Shown: positions 5,918 through 12,166 of the stretch, one piece after another
Position numbering within the stretch: position 1 is the stretch's first letter
How the letters are laid out: every line of letters starts with the position of its first letter
From: Shewanella sp.
GTDB lineage: Bacteria; Pseudomonadota; Gammaproteobacteria; Enterobacterales; Shewanellaceae
Reading direction: 5' to 3'
Length of the DNA: 12,166 nt
Assembly (NCBI GenBank): GCA_004195335.1
Contig: SDWK01000762.1
Span: 1 to 12,166 of the forward strand
Program-made: the position numbers and the translations under genes
The notes under the pieces: model-generated
Databases searched by the model: none
What the model saw: the letters and a program-made list of their open reading frames with translations, nothing else
What the model was told of the DNA's origin: nothing

Positions 5918-8339
5918 AAAAGTCCATCTCCGCCTCATCCACAGACACACCGAAAGGTATCGCTCTTAACCTTCCATCGATCCGTATCAACCTGAAAAAC
6001 TGTGGCAGATTAAAACGCTGTGTAGAAATATCTGGCTCCTCAAATGCATGATGATGGCTGACCTGGCTCACCAGTTCATCCACGTTCACATCTTGTTGAA
6101 CATAATGATTCAACTCATTTTGTTCATTAAGCACGAACACATCTAAGCCATGTTCGCTTTGACGAAGAAAATATTGAATCGCGCCACGTGCGGCAAAATC
6201 CTGTATAACATCGGGAATTTTTGTAAAAGGCTCATTGCCAAGATCGGGCCTGGGCAACTCAATCACCTTCTTCATGGTGAGCTGTTGATAGAAGGCTTTA
6301 GCATCTTTGAGATCCTGAAAAACCATCCCTTTACTGTTGAAAAAGATCCCATACTGTATCTTTCCGACCTTCAATGGATAAACCAATGTCGATGAACTCG
6401 ATACTTGTAGGCTTAAACGGACTGCCCGCTGAACCAGCCCCGTCACGGTGCGCTCAAACTGAGATTTAAGCTTAGCCGAACAACTAATGACTTCTATGGA
6501 TATATCTTCGACAGCCTGCCTTATTCCCGGGATGATAAATGCTAAGGCATTTAATATGCCCAATTCTCCCTCGTAATGGTGGCAATGCCATTCCCCCCAT
6601 GAATTCAGACTGATGATATCTATCGACGACAGCATATTTTGCTGACGGCGACCCAAGGAGAAGACATTAGCATTCATATAATCAACCATGATCTCCTGCC
6701 CTTGCCATTGAGCCGTCGGGTCGCTATTGAAGTTAAGCAACAGTATCAGTTTTTTGTATCGCCACGGCTGACACAGATCCATCTTAGACACGTGCTTCTC
6801 TTCGGACTCAAAGAAGGGGAGCAATCGCTTGGACGCCGTCGTTAAATATTCCGACTTACCGGACCCTTTAGCGAACTCATACCAAGTTGTTACATGGGTT
6901 GAAACTCCGTTCAATGTTGCCCATGCGATTATTTTTGCTTTGTTTGAAGAACGGTAAACAGCGCGCTGACCAATAAAGTTTCTCGAATAAGGAGGACAGC
7001 GATACAGACAGTACTCACTATCATTGTGACTATAAATGATGGTCAAATCCGGCTCTGCAATCGAGTCGCTCCAGAGACGATTTAAACTAATAATTTGCTG
7101 AGTATCGGCGCTGAAATAAGTATGAAGTTTTCGGGTCAACAACCCTAAATCAGATAACCTAAGGCTTCCGTTTAACTTATTGGTTGAAGCAAATTGAATA
7201 AGAGTCTGATAACTGCCTAGCATGAGCTCATTGAGCTGCTCATTAAACCATTGCAGCTGTCCGCAATGCCAATCTTCACAGTGATCCAGTGTCTCGATGA
7301 GACTCTGTGACCAATTCCAGCTATCGACTAAACTTCTCAGTTTGTGATAACGCCAATCTTTAGCCTGTTCAAACTCACTCAATCGAATACCGCATTTAAG
7401 GTAAAAGCAACGCCGAACAATCTCCAATCGACTCAAGTCTTGCTGTTTCTCAAGATAGGCTTCGATCGATTCATAGAGGAGATAGTACGCATCATTCGCG
7501 GCAGAGAAATCACCATCTATGGTGCGCTGCCAGACCTTTTCGCTAACCAGTAAGGTATGTGGGTATTCTGTGGCGTATGCCTCAAGAAGCAGTACCTTGA
7601 GTAATGCTTTATGTGGCTTATCTAAGCCTTTGTAGAGTTGCCATAGAGATGCACCGAAGTACTCGCTCGCGGGGATCTGGCTCACGTCACCTAAATATAG
7701 CAGCTCATCGGCTCTCTGAGCATTTGGCCACCAAGCGACGGTTTTACCTGCTAAACAAATTTGGCTGCGATAAAACTCTTCAAGCAATAACCAATGTTGT
7801 GCACTCCCACTGTGTTCCTGACCTATAGGATGAAGCGATTCATCCTCGGATATTGATGCCTTTAAGAACTGTTCCGGATGCACCAGATAAATATTAACTT
7901 CCAACCCATATTGAGCAAACCAGGCGGTTAAAAGCGATGATTTATCCTCGAGTAATCGGCACTCCTCTTTAGTCAACAAACGGTCGTGAACCAGCCATAC
8001 ATCGATATCACTCTTAGGGTTCTGACCAAAGCTGGCCATGCTCCCCATACTGTAGACCCCCTCAATCGCAGTCTGCTTGACTTGATGCTGGGTTGGTTTA
8101 ACTAAGTCGAGCGTATCACAAGCGGCAAGAGCACTCTCAGAAGGAGCATAATTGAAGACACCCGAAGGTGTCATGGAACCGTTATAACCAGGGTAACCAG
8201 CTCTATGGTAATGAAATAGGTGCGGAATAAGTCTTAACAGATCTCTTTTCAGTGGAGAGAGTATCGCGAGTGCACGAGCCAGCCTGATCCGATTTAGTCG
8301 TTCAGCGGTTTCGATAAATTGGCTCTGCTCATTGATCAA
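5916..8339 (-). CDS. cyaA: Class I adenylate cyclase
   Basis: The 807-residue cytoplasmic enzyme makes cAMP from ATP for the regulator CRP. The N-terminal catalytic domain has the nucleotidyltransferase signature YSMGSMASFGQNPKSDIDVW, with GS at 99-100 and metal-binding D111 and D113. The start FIETAERLNRIRLARALA and LFHYHRAGYPGY align with the beginning of E. coli CyaA (848 residues). The C-terminal half is the regulatory domain, which in enterobacteria responds to the PTS protein EIIA-Glc; the protein is about 40 residues shorter overall. The start codon is TTG, as in E. coli cyaA, where UUG is known to limit synthesis. No good ribosome-binding site precedes it (GGA is 14 nt away), and an AUG in another frame begins 7 nt downstream. 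A CRP site lies 69-90 nt upstream. It is transcribed alone, divergent from hemC. Confidence 0.96.
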   Translation of the reverse strand: MINEQSQFIETAERLNRIRLARALAILSPLKRDLLRLIPHLFHYHRAGYPGYNGSMTPSGVFNYAPSESALAACDTLDLVKPTQHQVKQTAIEGVYSMGSMASFGQNPKSDIDVWLVHDRLLTKEECRLLEDKSSLLTAWFAQYGLEVNIYLVHPEQFLKASISEDESLHPIGQEHSGSAQHWLLLEEFYRSQICLAGKTVAWWPNAQRADELLYLGDVSQIPASEYFGASLWQLYKGLDKPHKALLKVLLLEAYATEYPHTLLVSEKVWQRTIDGDFSAANDAYYLLYESIEAYLEKQQDLSRLEIVRRCFYLKCGIRLSEFEQAKDWRYHKLRSLVDSWNWSQSLIETLDHCEDWHCGQLQWFNEQLNELMLGSYQTLIQFASTNKLNGSLRLSDLGLLTRKLHTYFSADTQQIISLNRLWSDSIAEPDLTIIYSHNDSEYCLYRCPPYSRNFIGQRAVYRSSNKAKIIAWATLNGVSTHVTTWYEFAKGSGKSEYLTTASKRLLPFFESEEKHVSKMDLCQPWRYKKLILLLNFNSDPTAQWQGQEIMVDYMNANVFSLGRRQQNMLSSIDIISLNSWGEWHCHHYEGELGILNALAFIIPGIRQAVEDISIEVISCSAKLKSQFERTVTGLVQRAVRLSLQVSSSSTLVYPLKVGKIQYGIFFNSKGMVFQDLKDAKAFYQQLTMKKVIELPRPDLGNEPFTKIPDVIQDFAARGAIQYFLRQSEHGLDVFVLNEQNELNHYVQQDVNVDELVSQVSHHHAFEEPDISTQRFNLPQFFRLIRIDGRLRAIPFGVSVDEAEMDF

Positions 8340-8368
8340 AGGATTTGATTCCAGAAGGAGGTAGAGAG

Positions 8369-8413
8369 TTGATATTCATGCTAGCAGCTTTATTCACATT
8401 AGGAAATAAATGA
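8369..8413 (+). CDS. Possible 14-codon leader peptide before hemC (doubtful)
   Basis: A full-consensus ribosome-binding sequence AAGGAGGT (8355-8362) is followed 7 nt after GGAGG by TTG and a short open frame, MIFMLAALFTLGNK, ending in TGA. It lies in the cyaA-hemC gap, pointing toward hemC. It would need a promoter inside cyaA, and none is evident. The same bases are an anti-Shine-Dalgarno mimic on the cyaA strand, which may be the real reason for the match. Confidence 0.18.
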   Translation: MIFMLAALFTLGNK

Positions 8414-8429
8414 GATCAAGATCACACTT
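8408..8429. promoter_or_regulatory. CRP-cAMP binding site in the cyaA-hemC divergent region
   Basis: The half-sites are TGAGA (8411-8415) and TCACA (8422-8426) with a 6-nt spacer TCAAGA, flanked by AAA and CTT. Over the 22-bp CRP consensus (AAATGTGATCT-AGATCACATTT) 19 positions match. The site is centred about 80 bp upstream of the cyaA start and 122 bp upstream of hemC. In E. coli CRP-cAMP represses cyaA from a site in its promoter, so autoregulation is likely here. Whether the effect is repression or activation cannot be read from the sequence, since the -10 elements are unclear. Confidence 0.78.
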
Positions 8430-8473
8430 TAAAGTTCGAAATAGTTGGGTGAACTTCAAAGAATCAGCAGCCA

Positions 8474-8479
8474 TATATT
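8474..8479 (+). promoter_or_regulatory. Candidate -10 element for hemC
   Basis: TATATT is a good -10-like hexamer, with only a weak -35 (TGAACT, 8450-8455) 18 nt upstream. Transcription would start near 8486, placing the CRP site at about -67. Low certainty. Confidence 0.3.
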
Positions 8480-8540
8480 ACATCTATTCCTGAGCAATGT
8501 TAGCATTACTGCAACTAAGGCCTCTGATGGAATATCGAGC

Positions 8541-9470
8541 ATGTCTCAAAACGTCATTCGAATCGCAACACGTAAAAGCCCACTTGCACTTTGGCAAGCA
8601 GAATTTGTGAAAGCTGAACTGGAAAAATTCCATGAAGGTTTGACGGTAGAACTTCTACCTATGAGCACTAAAGGCGACATTATCCTTGACACACCTCTGG
8701 CAAAAGTTGGCGGTAAAGGACTGTTTGTTAAAGAGCTGGAAGTTGCCATGCTTGAAGACAGAGCCGATATTGCAGTCCACTCGATGAAAGATGTCCCTGT
8801 CGATTTCCCTGAAGGCTTAGGGTTAGAGATCATTTGTGAACGTGAAGACCCACGTGATGCTTTTGTATCTAATAACTACAAAAATATCAGCGAACTGCCA
8901 CAAGGTGCGGTCGTTGGTACTTCGAGCCTACGACGTCAATGCCAGATCAGAGCATCACGCCCTGATCTTGAAATCAGAGATCTGCGCGGTAACGTAGGAA
9001 CCCGTTTAGGCAAGTTGGATGCGGGTAATTATGACGCCATTATTCTTGCAGCCGCAGGCCTTAAGCGTCTGAAGCTCGAGGAACGTATTACCAGCTTCAT
9101 CTCTGCAGAAGAATCCTTACCTGCCAATGGCCAAGGTGCCGTAGGTATTGAGTGTCGCGTCAATGACGAAAGAGTTAAGGCACTTCTTGCGCCACTTGAG
9201 CACACCGAAACACGTCACCGTGTTATCGCTGAACGTGCAATGAACACTCACCTTGAAGGTGGATGTCAGGTTCCTATCGGCGCCTATGCAGAGATCCAAG
9301 GTGACACATTGACGCTACGTGGTTTAGTCGGTAATCCAGATGGGAGCCACATCATCGAAGCTACAAAGGTTGGCCCTAAGACTGATGCACAAGCGATTGG
9401 TGTCGCATTGGCTGAAGAGCTTCTCAGCAAAGGGGCCAAAGCCATTCTCGATGCCGTTTATATCAAATAA
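8541..9470 (+). CDS. hemC: Hydroxymethylbilane synthase (porphobilinogen deaminase)
   Basis: The 309-residue enzyme joins four porphobilinogens into hydroxymethylbilane in heme, siroheme and cobalamin synthesis. Seen are [15 protein letters not shown] at the start, the catalytic aspartate D84 in HSMKDVP, the arginine-rich substrate loop [10 protein letters not shown] (129-138), LRGNVGTRL (148-156), and C242 in [10 protein letters not shown], which carries the dipyrromethane cofactor. The open frame could be extended upstream to a TTG at 8445, but those 32 residues are not family-like; the ATG at 8541 gives [11 protein letters not shown], as in other HemC proteins (E. coli 313 residues). Its ribosome-binding site is weak (GATGGA, about 10-12 nt upstream). 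It is first gene of hemCDXY, divergent from cyaA across a region with a CRP site. Confidence 0.97.
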   Translation: MSQNVIRIATRKSPLALWQAEFVKAELEKFHEGLTVELLPMSTKGDIILDTPLAKVGGKGLFVKELEVAMLEDRADIAVHSMKDVPVDFPEGLGLEIICEREDPRDAFVSNNYKNISELPQGAVVGTSSLRRQCQIRASRPDLEIRDLRGNVGTRLGKLDAGNYDAIILAAAGLKRLKLEERITSFISAEESLPANGQGAVGIECRVNDERVKALLAPLEHTETRHRVIAERAMNTHLEGGCQVPIGAYAEIQGDTLTLRGLVGNPDGSHIIEATKVGPKTDAQAIGVALAEELLSKGAKAILDAVYIK

Positions 9471-9488
9471 ACGCTGTCGATTAGGCTG

Positions 9489-9511
9489 ATACTTCCAAGT
9501 GGCTTGGGTAT
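9489..9511 (+). repeat. Hairpin just upstream of hemD
   Basis: CCAAG (9495-9499) and CTTGG (9503-9507) pair around TGG, and ATAC (9489-9492) with GTAT (9508-9511) extends the stem past a two-base bulge. It ends 6 nt before the hemD ATG, where a ribosome-binding site would lie. There is no terminator T tract, so it more likely affects translation of hemD than transcription. Confidence 0.45.
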
Positions 9512-9517
9512 TATAAG

Positions 9518-10246
9518 ATGAAGGTACTTCTGACGCGCCCACAAGGGCGTAATCAGTCGATGATAGAGGCCCTAAATGAAAAAGGGGTCTCTCATATCGT
9601 CACGCCGTTACTCAATGTTCAAGCAACTGATATTCACCAGCACCAATCATCTATCGAACAATTTAACCAAGCTGATATTGTGATTTTTATCAGCACCAAT
9701 GCGGTCAAGTTCGCATCGCAGGCATTAAATAACCAATTTCCAAACTCTGCACAATTTTATGCCGTTGGTGAAGCAACCTATCAGGCTCTTCTGGCGTTCG
9801 GGATCACATCCCAAAAAGCTCCACAGGAGTGTCAACAGACGGAAGGTCTACTCACTCTCGAATCGCTTCAGAATATTTCCAATAAAAAAATTGTAATCGT
9901 ACGAGGGGTAGGAGGAAGAGAAGCACTGGCCGAGGCACTCATCTCTCGAGGGGCTATCGTCAACTATTGGGAAGCCTATCAAAGAGGTTGCCCAAAGTTA
10001 GACAAAGACAGCACTGTACATGAGTGGCAGAACGCTGAAATCGACACAATTGTCGTCACGAGTGGTGAAATACTTGATAATCTAATCAAACTTGTACCAA
10101 AAGAGCTATTTGCTTGGCTGCGTGCATGTCATATTATAGTCCCTAGCTCTCGAGTTCAGGAACAAGCCTTAGCCAACGGATTACTACACGTTACTAATGC
10201 CAAAGCTGCAAACTGTAAGGCCGTACTTTCTGCCTTAAAGTTCTAG
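9518..10246 (+). CDS. hemD: Uroporphyrinogen-III synthase
   Basis: The 242-residue enzyme cyclises hydroxymethylbilane with inversion of ring D to give uroporphyrinogen III. The family is poorly conserved but its landmarks are visible: LLTRPQGRN at the start, FISTNAVKFA (about 57-66), YAVGEAT, the second-domain stretch VRGVGGREALAEALISRGA with YWEAYQR, and VVTSGEILDNL. Length matches E. coli HemD (246). It starts 47 nt after hemC. No good ribosome-binding site is seen before the ATG and a hairpin lies 6 nt upstream. The first codons MKVLLTRP fit the family, so the start is sound. Confidence 0.93.
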   Translation: MKVLLTRPQGRNQSMIEALNEKGVSHIVTPLLNVQATDIHQHQSSIEQFNQADIVIFISTNAVKFASQALNNQFPNSAQFYAVGEATYQALLAFGITSQKAPQECQQTEGLLTLESLQNISNKKIVIVRGVGGREALAEALISRGAIVNYWEAYQRGCPKLDKDSTVHEWQNAEIDTIVVTSGEILDNLIKLVPKELFAWLRACHIIVPSSRVQEQALANGLLHVTNAKAANCKAVLSALKF

Positions 10247-10292
10247 CTCTGTAAAGCCTTATACTCGTCATCATTGTAGCGGTATCGCCTTC

Positions 10293-10297
10293 AAGGA
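10293..10297 (+). promoter_or_regulatory. Ribosome-binding site deciding the hemX start
   Basis: AAGGA lies 7 nt before the ATG at 10305. The next in-frame ATG (residue 11) has no comparable site, so the first is chosen. Confidence 0.6.
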
Positions 10298-10304
10298 CTG
10301 TTTA

Positions 10305-11456
10305 ATGGACAATAAAAAATTAAATGAGAACGTTATGGAACCGAAAACAGAGGTAAACTCTGAAACGGACACTAATGACACGACTCAAGCAGTCAGCGAA
10401 TCTTTGCAAAGTTCAGCAGATAACCATGAGAAGGCAGAGAAGTCCGGAGTTTCCTGGGGCTTTGTATTCAACCTTGTTTGTATACTATTACTGACATTCG
10501 CCACATCAGGTGGTGGTTACTACCTATATCAAGAATTAACCAAGCAAAAAGATAGCGCTCAGGCGTTAGCGGTTGAATTGAAACAAGCCTTAAATGAACC
10601 CTCCAAGCAGATATCATCACTTCAAAGACAGCAGCAAGAGTTTTCCGGCAGTATAACTCAACAGATGCAAAGGGTAACCGACAGTCAGGCTCTGCTAGAT
10701 GAGCGTGTAGCCAAGCTTGCCCAGCGCAATCCAAATCACTGGATGGCTGAAGAGGCAAAATACTTAGTCAGAATGGCTGGAAGCAAACTCTGGCTGGAAA
10801 AAGATCCAAGTACGGCGGCGAGTCTGCTTAAAGCCGCCGACGATCGAATCGAGTCGATGAAAGATCCCTCTCTGACACCACTAAGAAAAGCATTGGCTCA
10901 AGATATCTCGGTGGTATCAGCTATTAAGAGCACCGATATCGCAGGTACCGTTCTAACCTTAGACAGTATGATTGAACAATTAGATCAGCTGCCATTGAAT
11001 AGAGTTGAAGTTGAGAATGCGGCTCATCGTATTGAGAACCCCGAGATGTCAGCTTCCATCGATGACTGGAAAGAAAACCTAGCAAAGTCATGGAAAGCCA
11101 TAATGGATGACTTTGTCGTGGTACGAAAGAGAACCACAGATATCACGCCAATACTCGCTCCCGATCAGCAATGGTATCTTGTTGAAAATATCCGTAACAA
11201 GTTGCTGCAGTCTCAGCTTGCTCTATATAGACAGGATCAAGTCAACTATCGACAGTCTCTGACACTCGCAAGAAAGTGGATTTCCCAATATTTTGATCTC
11301 AACGACGCCCAGACAAAAGAGACCTTATCGGCTCTAGAGGCACTAAAAACACTTGAGATACAAACGCCGACAATTAACCACTTTCAATCTACAGCTTTAC
11401 TTCAACAGCTGGTGATATACGGTAACTTGATGGTTACAGAGGAGCCTTCCCTATGA
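10305..11456 (+). CDS. hemX: HemX, inner-membrane protein of the heme operon
   Basis: A 383-residue protein of the enterobacterial HemX family. It was once annotated as uroporphyrinogen-III methyltransferase by its operon place, but it lacks the SAM-binding motifs of CobA/CysG enzymes, so a catalytic role is unlikely. It has a polar, acidic cytoplasmic N-terminus (1-48), one membrane segment (about 51-75, FVFNLVCILLLTFATSGGGYY) and a long periplasmic part. That part starts with a Gln-rich coiled coil (about 76-140) and then the conserved NHWMAEEAKYLVRMAG helix region. Its role is unknown; with HemY it may form a scaffold for tetrapyrrole enzymes (inference). Unrelated to Bacillus HemX. The stop overlaps the hemY start by 4 nt (ATGA). 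Confidence 0.9.
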   Translation: MDNKKLNENVMEPKTEVNSETDTNDTTQAVSESLQSSADNHEKAEKSGVSWGFVFNLVCILLLTFATSGGGYYLYQELTKQKDSAQALAVELKQALNEPSKQISSLQRQQQEFSGSITQQMQRVTDSQALLDERVAKLAQRNPNHWMAEEAKYLVRMAGSKLWLEKDPSTAASLLKAADDRIESMKDPSLTPLRKALAQDISVVSAIKSTDIAGTVLTLDSMIEQLDQLPLNRVEVENAAHRIENPEMSASIDDWKENLAKSWKAIMDDFVVVRKRTTDITPILAPDQQWYLVENIRNKLLQSQLALYRQDQVNYRQSLTLARKWISQYFDLNDAQTKETLSALEALKTLEIQTPTINHFQSTALLQQLVIYGNLMVTEEPSL

Positions 11457-12147
11457 TTAGAATTATGATCTATCTCGGGATTATATTATTAGGCCTCTGT
11501 ATAAGCCCATTTTTTGAAGGTATGAATGGCTACCTCTATTTTACCGTTTGGGATTATGAAGTCGAAACTGGAGTGGTGTTTGCCGTTATTACTCTTATTG
11601 TTTTTTATGGCTTACTGCAGATCCTAGAGTGGGCGATTATCTTCTTACTCAACTTGTTGTTTAGTAGCCGATTATTACCAGAGAAATGGCGCAAGAAAGC
11701 GGCAAGAAAACATACTCTTATGGGAGCGTTAGCCCTTGCTGAAGAAGACTGGCTTGCTGCCGAAAAAGCCATGGTCAAAGGTGCAGAAAAGGGAGAACTC
11801 CCCGCCCTGAACCTCTTAGCAGCTGCTAGAGCGGCGCATCATCAGAACAATACCGCATCCAGAGATGAGTATTTACTTCGGGCGGAACAAGAAAAATTAG
11901 CCATTAAGGCTGTCGGAACCACACGTACCCGTTATTTAATTCAACAAGGTGAGCTGGATAAAGCCAGAAAAGAGTTGGATAAACTTTCTCCGACCAGCAA
12001 GAGCAAACTTCCGGTACTTAGACTCGCACTCGAGTTATACCAGGCTCAATCTGACTGGCACTCACTGAAACTACTTCTCCCCATCATCAAGAAGCGAAAC
12101 CTGCTTAACGCAGAAGAGTTAAATGATCTCACCATTTTAACTAATAC
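11453..12147 (+). CDS. hemY: HemY, inner-membrane TPR-type protein (3' end missing)
   Basis: A partial gene: 231 native residues are present, against about 400 in E. coli HemY, so the C-terminal TPR region is lost at the end of the sequence. Two membrane helices (about 4-22 and 42-70) come first, with the family stretch GYLYFTVWDYEVETGV between them, followed by a basic cytoplasmic segment (RLLPEKWRKKAARK). Helical TPR-like repeats then begin (ALALAEEDWLAAEKAM; LLAAARAAHHQNN; YLIQQGELDKARKEL). The ATG overlaps the hemX stop (ATGA), with AGGAG 8 nt upstream inside hemX. HemY has no known enzyme activity; it is not the protoporphyrinogen oxidase called HemY in Bacillus. The frame stays open through the last 19 bases, but those are adapter, so the residues TCLLYTS at the end are not real. 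Confidence 0.92.
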
Positions 12148-12166
12148 CTGTCTCTTATACACATCT
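12148..12166 (+). other. Tn5/Nextera mosaic-end adapter (sequencing artefact)
   Basis: The last 19 bases, CTGTCTCTTATACACATCT, are identical to the Tn5 mosaic end in the orientation read at the 3' end of a Nextera fragment. This is library-preparation sequence left at the end of the contig, not a genomic transposon end: nothing else of Tn5 is present and the sequence stops exactly at the last base of the 19-mer. Confidence 0.97.

Noticed and set aside
8445..8540. N-terminal extension of hemC to a TTG at 8445
   Set aside because: The extra 32 residues are not part of the family and cover the probable promoter; [11 protein letters not shown] at 8541 is the standard start.
12148..12166. Mosaic end as a genomic Tn5-family insertion
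   Set aside because: Only the engineered 19-bp end is present and the contig stops at its last base, as expected for library adapter.
1..12166. CRISPR array, tRNA, rRNA, insertion sequence, phage or defence genes
   Set aside because: I looked on both strands and saw no spaced repeat arrays, no tRNA-like cloverleaf and no transposase or defence proteins; all large genes are conserved housekeeping genes.

Overview
The window is an ordinary chromosomal core region of a gammaproteobacterium, most likely Shewanella or a close Alteromonadales relative. I infer this from gene order and from the very Shewanella-like DapF, LysA, CyaY and HemC protein sequences; the species cannot be named. The arrangement is the conserved cya/hem/dapF-xerC neighbourhood of Gammaproteobacteria, with lysA sitting between the small lipoprotein gene and dapF. 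I found no phage, insertion sequence, CRISPR array, tRNA, rRNA or previously undescribed system. The points of interest are regulatory, plus one sequencing artefact.

Left part (1-5309, all on the minus strand, read right to left): lptM, lysA, dapF, a DUF484 gene, xerC and a yigB-like HAD phosphatase form a tightly packed operon. Its genes serve LPS-export lipoprotein function, the last steps of diaminopimelate/lysine synthesis, chromosome dimer resolution and flavin-related phosphatase activity. A weak terminator-like hairpin with an eight-T tract separates lysA from dapF. lysA and dapF both start with TTG, each placed 8 nt after an AAGGA ribosome-binding site. Further left is hupE, a HupE/UreJ-family membrane protein. 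It is preceded by a perfect FNR-type palindrome (TTGAT-N4-ATCAA) at class II spacing from a plausible -10.

Middle (5310-8540): cyaY (frataxin) runs rightward, divergent from lptM. It converges on cyaA (class I adenylate cyclase, minus strand), and a bidirectional hairpin terminator between them overlaps the cyaA stop codon. cyaA has a TTG start, no good Shine-Dalgarno sequence, and an anti-Shine-Dalgarno mimic in its leader. The cyaA-hemC divergent intergenic region carries a strong CRP-cAMP site, so cyaA is probably under feedback control by its own product.

Right part (8541-12166, plus strand): hemC, hemD, hemX and hemY form the tetrapyrrole operon (hydroxymethylbilane synthase, uroporphyrinogen-III synthase and two inner-membrane accessory proteins). 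hemY is cut by the end of the sequence. The last 19 bases are an exact Tn5/Nextera mosaic-end sequence, so they are library adapter and not genome.
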